Assembly (NCBI RefSeq): GCF_965284335.1
Contig: NZ_OZ260076.1
From: Tabrizicola_A sp965284335
GTDB lineage: Bacteria > Pseudomonadota > Alphaproteobacteria > Rhodobacterales > Rhodobacteraceae
Length of the DNA: 64,000 bases
Reading direction: 5' to 3' (one strand)
Under the pieces are notes generated by a model. It searched no databases. It was not told the DNA's origin and saw nothing but the letters and a program-made list of their open reading frames with translations. Made by a program: the position numbers and the translations under genes. Below are positions 24,248 to 33,110 of the stretch, in pieces; the stretch's first letter is position 1, and every line of letters starts with the position of its first letter.

Positions 24248-25621
24248 TCACACAACCTGCGGATTCTCGCCCAGCGCTTGGGCGGGTTCGGCGCTGATGC
24301 GCGCCATGGGCCAAACCACCTCGACAATCGCCCCAGCCCGGCCCGCAGCACCCAGCGCAGGATCGGCCCCATTGGCAAAAGACAATTCCGCCCCGGTCCG
24401 CTCCAGCAAGGTCTTGGCGATGAACAACCCCATGCCCATCCCCTCATATCCCGGCCGCTTGCGCCCCCCCGCACCATCGCGCCGCGACCGCAGAAACGGA
24501 TCGCCAATCCGGCCCAACACCTGCGATGAAAACCCCTCGCCATCGTCGATGATCCGCAAGGTCAAACTGGCCCCGGTCCAACTGGCATCGACCCAAACCT
24601 GCGACTGCGCGAAATCCACCGCATTTTGCACCAGATTGCGCAGGCCATGGATCACCTCGGGCGCGCGCAGGATCATTGGCTCGGCCAGATCAAGGCTTGG
24701 CGCCGGTGCCAGAGTGAAGCTCACACGCTTGTCGCGGTCCAGATGCGGCTCGGCAGCCTCGCGCAAAACGGCGCTCAACGGGGCTTGGCGCATGTGCAGA
24801 TCATCCTTGCCCGCCTTGCCCATCGACCGCAGAATATCGCGGCACCGGTCGGCCTGCTCGCGGATCAACCGTGCATCCTCGGCCAGATCGGGCTGATCTT
24901 GCAGCTCATCCAACATCTCGGTGCTGACCATCTTGATCGTGGCCAAAGGCGTGCCCAACTCATGCGCCGCCGCCGCCACCACCCCGCCCAGATCGGTCAG
25001 CTTCTGCTCGCGCGCCAAAGCCATCTGCGTGGCCAAAAGCGCATCGGACATCGCCCGTTTCTCCGCTGCAATCCGGTGTGAATAAATCCCCAGAAACACG
25101 ATCCCGATCACCAAAGACAGCCAGAAGCCAAAGCTGATCAGCGCAGGCATCCGAATGGGATTGCCCGCAATTTCCATCGGCACGGCCATCACGGCCAAAA
25201 GCGTGACAAAGATCACAGCCATCGTGCCGACCAAAACCGTTGCGCGCAGCGCCAAGGTGCTGGCCGAGACCGTCACCGGCGCAAGGATCAACAAGGCAAA
25301 GGGGTTTGACAGCCCGCCGGTCAGAAACAGCAGGAACGACAACTGCACCAGATCAAAGACCAGCGCCACCAGCGCCTCGGTCTCTCCCATGCGTTTGTTG
25401 GCGGGGTAGACGGCCACCAGCACCAGATTGGCAATCACCGCCACACCCACCGCCATCAGGCACAGGCCCAAGGGCAGATCAATGCGATAGACCTGTATCG
25501 CCACGAAAATCGCGGCCAATTGCCCGGTGATCGCCATCCAGCGCAGCATCACAAGCGTCTGAAGCCGCAGCCAATTGCCGCGTTCTGGATGCAATTGCGC
25601 CAGTTGACCCATGGTTTGCAT
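24248..25621 (-). CDS. regB: RegB/PrrB redox-sensing histidine kinase
   Basis: 457 residues. Six hydrophobic helices occupy about residues 25-190, including the conserved quinone-site loop GGLSNPFALLILAP. The H-box reads AAAAHELGTPLATIKMVSTE, and the redox-active Cys sits in EQADRCRDILRSMG as in Rhodobacter RegB. ATP-binding N and G boxes (LRNLVQNAVDFA, GMGMGLFIAK) complete the kinase. ATG 25621 fits family starts; upstream residues are not conserved. It is divergent from senC-regA. RegB phosphorylates RegA under low oxygen. Normally the divL-like gene would follow downstream; the island now separates them. Confidence 0.97.
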   Translation of the reverse strand: MQTMGQLAQLHPERGNWLRLQTLVMLRWMAITGQLAAIFVAIQVYRIDLPLGLCLMAVGVAVIANLVLVAVYPANKRMGETEALVALVFDLVQLSFLLFLTGGLSNPFALLILAPVTVSASTLALRATVLVGTMAVIFVTLLAVMAVPMEIAGNPIRMPALISFGFWLSLVIGIVFLGIYSHRIAAEKRAMSDALLATQMALAREQKLTDLGGVVAAAAHELGTPLATIKMVSTEMLDELQDQPDLAEDARLIREQADRCRDILRSMGKAGKDDLHMRQAPLSAVLREAAEPHLDRDKRVSFTLAPAPSLDLAEPMILRAPEVIHGLRNLVQNAVDFAQSQVWVDASWTGASLTLRIIDDGEGFSSQVLGRIGDPFLRSRRDGAGGRKRPGYEGMGMGLFIAKTLLERTGAELSFANGADPALGAAGRAGAIVEVVWPMARISAEPAQALGENPQVV

Positions 25622-25709
25622 GACAATCGCCCTTGATGCGGATGCTATGATTGATAAGGCTGTGGCCAAAGCGGTTCAACGTGAACCTGAGTGAACGGGG
25701 TGTTCTGTG

Positions 25710-26357
25710 ATGACAAAGCCAAGCGCAACCAAACCCGCCACGGGCCTTTACGCTGGCATGGCCGCCTTGGCGGTTGCGGCCCTCTTGGGCGGCACCTATT
25801 GGGCGATCCAGTCGAACCAATCAGACGATATCTTTGCCGAATGCCGCGGCGGTGCCGTTGGGGGCGGGGCCATTGGCGGCCCGCTTAGCTTGGTCAATGG
25901 CGATGGACAAACCGTCACCGATGCCGAGATTTTCACCAAACCCACGCTTTTGTATTTCGGCTATACCTTCTGCCCCGATGTTTGCCCCTTGGACAATCAA
26001 CGCAACGCCGAGGCCGTTGATATTCTAGAAGAAAGCGGGTTTGACGTGCAGCCCGCCTTTATTTCTGTGGACCCCGCCCGTGACACCGCCGATGTGGTGC
26101 GTGATTTCGCCGCCAATCTGCACCCAAAGATGATTGGGCTCACTGGCAGCGAAGAGCAGGTCAAAGCGGCCAGCCAAGCCTATAAGACCTATTATAAGAA
26201 GCAGGATTCGTCCGATGAGTTTTATCTCGTTGATCATTCGACCTTTACCTATCTTGTCCTGCCCCAACACGGCTTTGTGGAATTTTTCAAACGCGAGGAC
26301 AGCGCCAGCGATATGGCGGCACGCACGGCCTGTTTTGTGTCAAGGGCAGGATCTTAA
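25710..26357 (+). CDS. senC: SenC/PrrC, SCO1-family copper-handling protein
   Basis: 215 residues with one N-terminal membrane anchor (GLYAGMAALAVAALLGGTYW) and a periplasmic thioredoxin-like SCO domain. Copper ligands are present: TFCPDVCPL and the later His in LVDHSTFTY. It helps assemble the CuA/CuB sites of cytochrome oxidase and feeds redox state to RegB signalling. Start is the ATG at 25710, just after an in-frame GTG. First gene of senC-regA-hvrA. Confidence 0.95.
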   Translation: MTKPSATKPATGLYAGMAALAVAALLGGTYWAIQSNQSDDIFAECRGGAVGGGAIGGPLSLVNGDGQTVTDAEIFTKPTLLYFGYTFCPDVCPLDNQRNAEAVDILEESGFDVQPAFISVDPARDTADVVRDFAANLHPKMIGLTGSEEQVKAASQAYKTYYKKQDSSDEFYLVDHSTFTYLVLPQHGFVEFFKREDSASDMAARTACFVSRAGS

Positions 26358-26435
26358 CCTGGAAAACGCCATCGCGTTTGACCGCAGGGCCCGCGCAACC
26401 TAGATTATGGCCAAGGTTTGATGGAAGGACTGGGA

Positions 26436-26990
26436 ATGGTAGACGACCTTTTGGCCGAGCTTGGTGAAGATCGCAGTCTTTTATTGGTTGATGACGATGA
26501 GGCCTTTGTAAAGCGTTTGGCCAAGGCGATGGAAAAGCGCGGTTTTGTGCCTGAAACCGCCGCCAGCGTCTCTGAGGGTCGCGCCATTGCCGTCTCGCGC
26601 CCGCCCGCCTATGCCGTGGTGGACCTGCGGCTTGAGGATGGCAATGGTCTTGACGTGGTCGAAACGCTGCGTGAACGCCGCCCGGATTGCCGCATTGTCG
26701 TTTTGACAGGCTATGGCGCGATTGCCACCGCCGTGGCGGCGGTAAAAATCGGCGCGACCGATTATCTTTCAAAGCCCGCCGATGCCAATGACATCACCCG
26801 CGCGCTTTTGGCCAAAGGCGAAGCCATGCCCGCGCCGCCGGAAAACCCCATGTCGGCAGACCGCGTGCGTTGGGAACATATTCAGCGCGTTTATGAAATG
26901 TGCGACCGCAATGTTTCCGAAACCGCGCGCCGCCTGTCGATGCACCGCCGCACCTTGCAGCGTATTTTGGCCAAACGCAGCCCGAAATAA
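26436..26990 (+). CDS. regA: RegA/PrrA response regulator
   Basis: 184 residues, same length as Rhodobacter RegA. Receiver domain LLLVDDDEAF with phospho-acceptor Asp in VVDLRLEDGNGLDV and the Lys in YLSKPAD; the C-terminal Fis-type helix-turn-helix is RNVSETARRLSMHRRTLQRI. GGAAGGA precedes the ATG at 26436, which I prefer over upstream in-frame starts. It activates photosynthesis, respiration, nitrogen and carbon fixation genes when phosphorylated by RegB. Confidence 0.97.
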   Translation: MVDDLLAELGEDRSLLLVDDDEAFVKRLAKAMEKRGFVPETAASVSEGRAIAVSRPPAYAVVDLRLEDGNGLDVVETLRERRPDCRIVVLTGYGAIATAVAAVKIGATDYLSKPADANDITRALLAKGEAMPAPPENPMSADRVRWEHIQRVYEMCDRNVSETARRLSMHRRTLQRILAKRSPK

Positions 26991-27086
26991 TCAGAATTCT
27001 TGCAAATGATTTAAAGCTGGCCTAATGATTTGCGTCATTAGAACGACCCCAACTATTTGCCACAACTAAATCCAAGGAATTTTGAA

Positions 27087-27404
27087 ATGTCCCTTAATCT
27101 GGATGATATGCCGCTGCGCGATTTGAAAGACCTTCAGTCTCAGGTGACCAAGGCCATTGCATCCTTTGAAGACCGCAAAAAAAGACAGGCCGTTGCCGAG
27201 CTTGAGGAAAAAGCCCGCGCCATGGGCTTTTCGTTGGCCGAACTGACCGGTGTCGTTGGCAAAATCCGCAAGCGTGCGCCGGCCACGATCAAATATGCCA
27301 ATCCGGCCAATGCAGGCGAAACCTGGTCGGGCCGTGGCCGTAAGCCGCGTTGGTTTGATGCCGCGCTGAAATCGGGCAAGTCCCCTGAAGATCTGGCGAT
27401 TTAA
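27087..27404 (+). CDS. hvrA: HvrA, H-NS-family nucleoid regulator
   Basis: 105 residues. An N-terminal oligomerisation helix (LRDLKDLQSQVTKAIASFEDRKKRQAVAELEEKA, abbreviated) leads to the DNA-binding motif TWSGRGRKPRWFDAAL, the H-NS type AT-hook-like loop. AAGGAA before the ATG at 27087 decides the start. It follows regA as in Rhodobacter capsulatus, where HvrA affects light- and nitrogen-responsive genes. Confidence 0.94.
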   Translation: MSLNLDDMPLRDLKDLQSQVTKAIASFEDRKKRQAVAELEEKARAMGFSLAELTGVVGKIRKRAPATIKYANPANAGETWSGRGRKPRWFDAALKSGKSPEDLAI

Positions 27405-27406
27405 CC

Positions 27407-27997
27407 TTAAAACGCCGCCAACAGCGCCTGATGGCGCGCGACAAAGGCCGCTCGCACCACTGCGGGCGGCTCTAGTTTTATCTGCAACCCGCGCAAGACC
27501 ACGGTTTGCGGCCTGCCAAACAGCTTGTCCGCCTCGCCCTCGGAGAACCCGGCAATCTGCACCGCTTCCAGCCAAGCCGAAATCTTGTCGGCAGCCTTGA
27601 TCGCGGTCTTGATCGCGCCGGGCAGGGCCGCAGGCAGGCCAAAGCGCAAATGCACCGCCGCCGTCAGCCGCAGGTCCAAATCGCCATAGCCCGCCCCAAT
27701 CGCCGCCTTCACCGGGCTGATCATATCGCCAATCACATATTCCGGCGCATCATGCAAAAGCGCCGCCAACTGCCAGCGCGCCGCAATGCCGGGGTTTTGG
27801 CGGCTGAAAATCTCTTCCACCAAAAGCGAATGTTCGGCCACCGAATAGGGCCAATCCCCCCGCGTCTGCCCGTTCCAGCGCGCGACAAAGGCCAGCCCAT
27901 GGGCAATGTCCTCCACCTCGATATCCATCGGGGTGGGGTCCAGCAGATCAAGCCTGCGGCCGGAAAGCATGCGCTGCCATGCGCGGGGTTGTTTCAT
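27407..27997 (-). CDS. HD-domain hydrolase, YfbR-like nucleotidase
   Basis: 196 residues. Metal-binding HD-domain residues are visible as YSVAEHSLLVEEIF, LLHDAPEYVIGDM and a later KAADKIS. This is the pattern of the YfbR/5'-nucleotidase-like HD family. It is convergent with hvrA (2 bp apart) and divergent from ahcY. Substrate is not certain. Confidence 0.85.
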   Translation of the reverse strand: MKQPRAWQRMLSGRRLDLLDPTPMDIEVEDIAHGLAFVARWNGQTRGDWPYSVAEHSLLVEEIFSRQNPGIAARWQLAALLHDAPEYVIGDMISPVKAAIGAGYGDLDLRLTAAVHLRFGLPAALPGAIKTAIKAADKISAWLEAVQIAGFSEGEADKLFGRPQTVVLRGLQIKLEPPAVVRAAFVARHQALLAAF

Positions 27998-28073
27998 AAT
28001 GCGGGCCTTGGTTGTCGAAACGCTTTCATAATGCTATCTGCCCAACAATCATAGGATCAAGGAGAGCGCCGTC

Positions 28074-29462
28074 ATGGCTGCGGATTACATCGTCAAAGAT
28101 ATTGGCTTGGCTGAATTTGGCCGCAAAGAGCTGACCATTGCAGAAACTGAAATGCCCGGCCTGATGGCCTGCCGCGAAGAATTTGGCGCCGCAAAGCCGC
28201 TGAAAGGCGCCCGTATTGTCGGGTCGCTGCATATGACCATCCAAACCGCCGCGCTGATTGAAACGCTGGTGGCATTGGGGGCCGATGTGCGCTGGGCCTC
28301 GTGCAACATCTTTTCAACCCAAGACCACGCCGCCGCCGCCATTGCCGCCGCGGGCATCCCGGTCTTTGCCGTCAAGGGCCAGACCCTGACCGAGCATTGG
28401 GATTACCTTGACCGCTCCTTCATGTTCCCCGAAGGCGCGAACATGATCCTCGACGATGGCGGCGATGCCACGCTTTATGTGCTTCTCGGCGCGCGGATGG
28501 AGGCGGGCGAAGACGTTCTGGCCGTCCCGCAGTCGGAAGAAGAAGAGGTGATCAAGGCCCAGATCAAAAAGCGTATGGCCCAATCGCCGGGCTGGTTCGC
28601 CAAAACCAAAGCCGCGATCAAGGGCGTTTCCGAAGAAACCACCACCGGCGTGCATCGTCTTTATGAACTGCACAAGACGGGCCAACTGCCCTTCCCGGCG
28701 ATCAATGTGAATGACTCTGTCACCAAGTCGAAATTCGACAACAAATACGGCTGCAAGGAATCGCTGGTCGACGGCATCCGTCGCGCCACCGATACCATGA
28801 TGGCCGGCAAGGTCGCCGTGGTCTGCGGCTATGGCGATGTGGGCAAAGGCTCTGCCGCCTCGCTGCGCGGCGCGGGTGCGCGCGTGAAGGTCACCGAAGT
28901 TGACCCGATCTGCGCCCTTCAGGCCGCGATGGACGGTTTTGAAGTGACGCTTTTGGAAGACGAGGTGAAAACCGCCGACATCTTCATCACCACCACCGGC
29001 AACCGCGACGTCATCCGCATCGAACACATGCGCGAGATGAAGGACATGGCCATCGTCGGCAACATCGGCCATTTCGACAACGAAATTCAGGTCGCCAGCC
29101 TTCGCAACCACAAATGGACCAACATCAAAGAACAGGTGGATATGATCGAAATGCCCTCGGGCAACCGCATCATCCTTTTGTCCGAAGGCCGCCTGTTGAA
29201 CCTTGGCAACGCCACCGGCCACCCCTCTTTCGTGATGTCGGCCTCTTTCACCAATCAGGTGCTGGCCCAGATCGAGCTGTGGACCAAAGGTCAGGACTAC
29301 GCCCCCGGCGTCTATATCCTGCCCAAGGCGCTGGATGAAAAGGTGGCCCGCCTGCATCTGAAGAAAATCGGCGTCAAGCTGACCGAACTGCGCAAAGAGC
29401 AGGCCGACTACATCGGCGTCACGGTGGATGGCCCGTTCAAATCGGAACATTACCGCTATTGA
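28074..29462 (+). CDS. ahcY: S-adenosylhomocysteine hydrolase
   Basis: 462 residues, cytoplasmic tetramer that splits S-adenosylhomocysteine into adenosine and homocysteine, relieving product inhibition of methyltransferases. The NAD loop CGYGDVGKGSAASLRGAGARV, the substrate blocks NINVNDSVTKSKFDN-type and the C-terminal KSEHYRY are conserved. AAGGAGAG precedes the ATG. It lies beside regA-hvrA as in Rhodobacter. I looked for an SAH riboswitch upstream and saw no convincing one. Confidence 0.98.
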   Translation: MAADYIVKDIGLAEFGRKELTIAETEMPGLMACREEFGAAKPLKGARIVGSLHMTIQTAALIETLVALGADVRWASCNIFSTQDHAAAAIAAAGIPVFAVKGQTLTEHWDYLDRSFMFPEGANMILDDGGDATLYVLLGARMEAGEDVLAVPQSEEEEVIKAQIKKRMAQSPGWFAKTKAAIKGVSEETTTGVHRLYELHKTGQLPFPAINVNDSVTKSKFDNKYGCKESLVDGIRRATDTMMAGKVAVVCGYGDVGKGSAASLRGAGARVKVTEVDPICALQAAMDGFEVTLLEDEVKTADIFITTTGNRDVIRIEHMREMKDMAIVGNIGHFDNEIQVASLRNHKWTNIKEQVDMIEMPSGNRIILLSEGRLLNLGNATGHPSFVMSASFTNQVLAQIELWTKGQDYAPGVYILPKALDEKVARLHLKKIGVKLTELRKEQADYIGVTVDGPFKSEHYRY

Positions 29463-29492
29463 TCGGCGCGCTTCGCCACCAGACCACAGCGG

Positions 29493-29518
29493 AAAAGGGG
29501 CCTTTCAGGCCCCTTTTT
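29493..29518 (+). terminator. rho-independent terminator of ahcY
   Basis: AAAAGGGGCCT pairs with AGGCCCCTTTT around a three-base loop, followed by a T-run, 30 bp after the ahcY stop. Confidence 0.9.
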
Positions 29519-29638
29519 CTTGGCTGAGGCGGGATTTCAACAATTCCCCTTGTGTCATTGCCCCCGTCTCGTAATCTTTTCCCATGGGCCAAGACCGGAC
29601 CGCATTTCAGCAACGCTATTTCAAAAAGGGGAAGACGC

Positions 29639-29980
29639 ATGGGCAAGAGAGACGATCTGATCGCGACATATGCCGAAGATTTGAAAACCAAATGCAAAAT
29701 GTCGCCGGATATGGCGCTTTTGACCAAAGTCACCATCGGTTGCGGCCCGGCCATCTATGACAATGACGCCCAGACCGTCGCCGCCAGCGACCCCGAGGAA
29801 TTGGCGCGGGTCGAAAAGAACTTTCTGATGAAAAAGCTGGGCCTGCCTGCGGGGCCAAAGCTGATGGAAGGCATCCACGCCGCCATCGACACCTATGGCA
29901 AATCCGAACGCGATAAGTATCGGGCCGTGTTCTATTATCTTTTGGTCAAGCATTTCGGCAAAGAGTCGGTTTACAAATAA
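29639..29980 (+). CDS. DUF2853 family protein
   Basis: 113 residues, small, soluble, mostly helical, ending VFYYLLVKHFGKESVY. The pattern around LTKVTIGCGPAIYDNDAQTVA matches the DUF2853 family, whose function is unknown. AAGGGGA lies 8 bp before the ATG at 29639. It stands alone between the ahcY terminator and the MFS gene. Confidence 0.85.
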   Translation: MGKRDDLIATYAEDLKTKCKMSPDMALLTKVTIGCGPAIYDNDAQTVAASDPEELARVEKNFLMKKLGLPAGPKLMEGIHAAIDTYGKSERDKYRAVFYYLLVKHFGKESVYK

Positions 29981-30102
29981 ACCAACCCAGACCTCAAGTC
30001 TGACCCTTGGCCAAAACACCGGCCAAGCCATTGAACTTTCCCACGCGGGCGGCCATGGTGCCGCCCGTCTGCATTTGGACGACCCGATCTGGAAAGCTGG
30101 CC

Positions 30103-31308
30103 ATGACAGCCCCCACAACAACCCCCGCCCCCAACCGTTCCAGTGCCGATAGCACCGTTGTCCCGGTGATCTTTGCCGTCTCCTTGGGTCATTTCCTGAA
30201 TGACCTGATGCAATCGCTGATCCCGGCGGGCTATCCGTTGTTAAAGGACAATCTGGATCTGTCCTTCACCCAGATCGGCCTGATTACCTTTGTGTTCCAA
30301 GGCACCGCCTCCATTCTGCAACCTCTGATCGGGCTTTATACCGACAAACGGCCCATGCCCTATGCGCTGGCCACGGGCATGGCCTCCACCGGGGTGGGGC
30401 TGATCCTGTTGGCCCATGCCACCAGCTTTGCGCTTGTCTTGTTGGCCGTGGCGCTGATCGGGCTTGGCTCGGCGGTGTTTCACCCCGAAGCCTCGCGCAT
30501 CGTGCGGCTGGCCGCCGGGATGCGCCCCGGCTTTGCCCAATCGGTGTTTCAGGTCGGCGGCAATGCAGGCTCGGCCCTTGGTCCCTTGGCGGCGGCCTTT
30601 ATCGTGCTGGAGCGTGGGCAAGCCTCGATCGAATGGTTTGCAGGCGTGGCACTGGCGGGCATGGCGCTGCTTTATGGCATCGGCCGGTGGTATAAATCGG
30701 CAGGCGTCGGACGCGCGGCCCACCGCAAGGCCCGCGCCATGGCCTCGGCCCCGCCCCGCGATGTCGCCCGTCGCGGCATGGCGCTGCTCATCCTTCTGAT
30801 CTTTTCGAAATTCGTCTACAGCGTCTCCTTTTCCAGCTATTACAACTTTTACCTGATCGAGCGCTTTGGCCTGTCAAAAGCCCAAGCCAACCTAAGCCTC
30901 TTTGTCTTTCTGGCCGCCGTGGCCGCAGGCACCATCATCGGCGGCCCGATTGGCGACCGCATCGGTCGCCGCCGGGTGATCTTGTGGTCAATCCTTGGCA
31001 TCCTGCCGCTGTCCTTGTCGCTGCCCTTCCTGCCCCTGATCCCCACCATCATCGTGGCGGCGATGGCGGGCCTTGTGCTGGCCTCGGCCTTCCCGGCGAT
31101 GGTGGTCTATGCCCAAGATCTGATGCCGCAAAACACCGGCATGGTGGCGGGGCTGTTGTTCGGTCTGGCCTTTGGCATCGCGGCCATTGGCGCGGCGATC
31201 CTTGGGGTTCTGGCCGATCATTGGGGCATCGTCGCGGTCTACCAGATCTGCGCTTTCCTGCCCCTCTTGGGCCTTGCCGCCTTCCTATTGCCCGACACCC
31301 GGCACTGA
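30103..31308 (+). CDS. MFS exporter, Fsr (fosmidomycin resistance)-like
   Basis: 401 residues with twelve hydrophobic segments. The start VIFAVSLGHFLNDLMQSLIPAGYPLLK is the signature of the Fsr branch of the major facilitator superfamily; the mid-loop GDRIGRRRVIL is the MFS motif A of the second half. Likely an inner-membrane drug/metabolite:proton antiporter; substrate not determinable. ATG 30103 is chosen because the earlier in-frame part is not membrane- or family-like. Confidence 0.85.
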   Translation: MTAPTTTPAPNRSSADSTVVPVIFAVSLGHFLNDLMQSLIPAGYPLLKDNLDLSFTQIGLITFVFQGTASILQPLIGLYTDKRPMPYALATGMASTGVGLILLAHATSFALVLLAVALIGLGSAVFHPEASRIVRLAAGMRPGFAQSVFQVGGNAGSALGPLAAAFIVLERGQASIEWFAGVALAGMALLYGIGRWYKSAGVGRAAHRKARAMASAPPRDVARRGMALLILLIFSKFVYSVSFSSYYNFYLIERFGLSKAQANLSLFVFLAAVAAGTIIGGPIGDRIGRRRVILWSILGILPLSLSLPFLPLIPTIIVAAMAGLVLASAFPAMVVYAQDLMPQNTGMVAGLLFGLAFGIAAIGAAILGVLADHWGIVAVYQICAFLPLLGLAAFLLPDTRH

Positions 31309-31341
31309 CCGCATTCGCGTTAAATCTTAGCCACTTGGCCT

Positions 31342-31478
31342 TTGCATGGGCGGGCTGATTTGCACTATGGTCATCCCACAGGGCAGCATGTCCGAGACCT
31401 ATTCATACACGTGCGGTGCTAGGGGAGCGCGTGGGGTGGTGAAGGGTCTCGTAGGGGTGCGGGACCCTTCATTTTTTC
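31342..31478 (+). ncRNA. candidate small RNA or orphan leader with terminator
   Basis: Promoter-like TTGCAT (31342-31347), 18-bp spacer, TATGGT (31366-31371), then about 100 bp without a credible gene, ending in hairpin GAAGGGTC (31441-31448) / GACCCTTC (31463-31470) and ATTTTTTC. This could be a short RNA of about 100 nt, or simply the terminator of the MFS gene and a chance promoter. Confidence 0.3.
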
Positions 31479-31896
31479 AGGGCGCAACCCCGCCCAGACG
31501 GCAGATGATCTGCCATTCCTCCGCCGTCACCGGCTGCACCGAAAGCCGCGGGCTTTTCACAAGCGCCATGTTTTCCAACCCCGGCATCGCCTTGCAATCG
31601 TCCAGACTGACGGGCCGCTCAAACCCCCTGACCGCCCGCACCATCACACAATCCCAGCGCGGGTCATCCGTGGTGCTGTCGGGCTGGCTCTCCCGGGTCA
31701 CCTCAACGATGCCGACAATCTCTTTCCCGATGTTGGAATGGTAAAAGAACCCCAGATCCCCCACCTTCATCGCCCGCATATTGTTGCGCGCCTGATAGTT
31801 GCGCACCCCATGCCATTCCTCACCGACATCGCCGCGCGCCACCTGATCGGCCCAGCCCCAGGTGTCAGGTTCGGATTTGAACAGCCAGCGGTTCAC
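31477..31896 (-). CDS. EVE-domain protein (modified-base-binding fold)
   Basis: 139 residues from GTG 31896, which overlaps the stop of the YciI gene (GTGA). It begins NRWLFKSEPDTWGW and contains HGVRNYQARNNMRAM and GDLGFFYHSN, diagnostic of the EVE domain of the PUA-like fold that in related families recognises modified bases. Many Rhodobacteraceae carry it after yciI-gpsA-tsaD. Last gene of the operon. Confidence 0.93.
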   Translation of the reverse strand: MNRWLFKSEPDTWGWADQVARGDVGEEWHGVRNYQARNNMRAMKVGDLGFFYHSNIGKEIVGIVEVTRESQPDSTTDDPRWDCVMVRAVRGFERPVSLDDCKAMPGLENMALVKSPRLSVQPVTAEEWQIICRLGGVAP

Positions 31897-32165
31897 CCGA
31901 TCACCTTTTTCCATTCCTCGATCCGCACCTTGGCGAACAGCCCGGCCTTGGCATAGGGGTCAGCGGCGGCCCAAGCCTCGGCCTCGGCTTTGCTGCCAAC
32001 CTCAAGGATCACCAAAGACCCCGACATCTCGCCCTTGTCGTTCAGAAACGGCCCCGCCATCTCCACCACGCCCGAGGCCGCAATATGCGCCAGATGCGCG
32101 TCGCGGTTGGCTTTGCGAACCTCCAGATGGTCAGCCTTGTCGGTGCAGATCAGCGCGTAACGCAT
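31893..32165 (-). CDS. YciI-like protein
   Basis: 90 residues. MRYALICTDKADHLEVR, HLAHIAASG and GSLVILEV fit the YciI family (ferredoxin-like alpha/beta barrel with a conserved His/Asp pair). Enzymatic role uncertain. It is 3 bp downstream of gpsA and overlaps the EVE gene. Confidence 0.9.
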   Translation of the reverse strand: MRYALICTDKADHLEVRKANRDAHLAHIAASGVVEMAGPFLNDKGEMSGSLVILEVGSKAEAEAWAAADPYAKAGLFAKVRIEEWKKVIG

Positions 32166-32168
32166 GGG

Positions 32169-33110
32169 TCATTCCTCTTTCAATGGGCGCGACATCAGCG
32201 CCTGAATGGCCTGTCGCAGGGTCATCTCTTGCGCCATCAGCGCGGCAATCATCTGGGTGATCGGCATGTCAATGCCATCGCGCACCGCCATTCGCGCCAC
32301 CGCCCGCGCGGTCGCGGCCCCCTCAACGGTGACCGCCGGATCAAACGCCACCTCACGGCCCAGCGCCTCGCCAAAGCGGAAATTCCGCGACTGCGCCGAG
32401 GTGCAGGTCAAAATCAGATCACCCAACCCCGACAGCCCCGCCAGCGTCTCCACCCGCGCGCCCTTGGCCAAGGCAAAGCGCTGCATCTCGGCAAAGCCCC
32501 GCGTCATCAGCGCCGCCCGCGCACTGTCGCCCAAGCCCGCGCCCATCACGACACCCGCCGCAATCGCCATCACATTCTTCAGCGCCCCACCCAGTTCCGC
32601 CCCCACCACATCGGCGCTGCGATAAAGCCGCAGCGACGGCGTCGAAAGCCGCGCCTGCAGCGCCTCATCCGCCCCGGCCAGCGTCAGCGCCGTCGGCAAG
32701 CCCCGCGCAATATCGGCGGCAAAGCTGGGGCCCGTCAGCACCGCAACCCGCGCCTTGGGGCAGCGCGCGGCGATCACCGCGCTTGGGCCCTGCAAGGTCG
32801 CCATATCCACACCCTTACAGCAGGCCACCAAGCTCTTGCCGTCAAGCGCCGCGCCATGGCGCTCCAGAAACCCATCCAGCGCCTGCATCGGCACGGCCAA
32901 AAGCACCACCTCGGCGCGGTGAAAAACGTCACTATTCGCCGTAACAGTGACTGTTTCGGGCAACTCCACCCTCGGCAGATAGCGCGCATTCCGCCGCGTC
33001 TCGGCCATGTCACCCAGATCGCGCGCCCAAAGCGTCACTGCCCGCCCCTCGCGGCCCAAGGCCACGGCAAGCGCGGTTCCAAAAGCCCCGGCACCGGCCA
33101 CCGCAATCAT
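32169..33110 (-). CDS. gpsA: glycerol-3-phosphate dehydrogenase [NAD(P)+]
   Basis: 313 residues. Rossmann start IAVAGAGAFGTALAVAL, the conserved ALKNVMAIAAGVVMG catalytic Lys block and TCTSAQSRNFRFG substrate loop. It makes sn-glycerol-3-phosphate for phospholipid synthesis. Overlaps tsaD (ATGA). Confidence 0.97.
   Translation of the reverse strand: MIAVAGAGAFGTALAVALGREGRAVTLWARDLGDMAETRRNARYLPRVELPETVTVTANSDVFHRAEVVLLAVPMQALDGFLERHGAALDGKSLVACCKGVDMATLQGPSAVIAARCPKARVAVLTGPSFAADIARGLPTALTLAGADEALQARLSTPSLRLYRSADVVGAELGGALKNVMAIAAGVVMGAGLGDSARAALMTRGFAEMQRFALAKGARVETLAGLSGLGDLILTCTSAQSRNFRFGEALGREVAFDPAVTVEGAATARAVARMAVRDGIDMPITQMIAALMAQEMTLRQAIQALMSRPLKEE

Noticed and set aside
28000..28073. 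SAH riboswitch before ahcY
   Set aside because: Only 74 bp are available before the start and no conserved aptamer pattern could be seen.
28314..29450. 378-codon minus-strand open frame
   Set aside because: Shadow of ahcY on the opposite strand, no ribosome site or family pattern.
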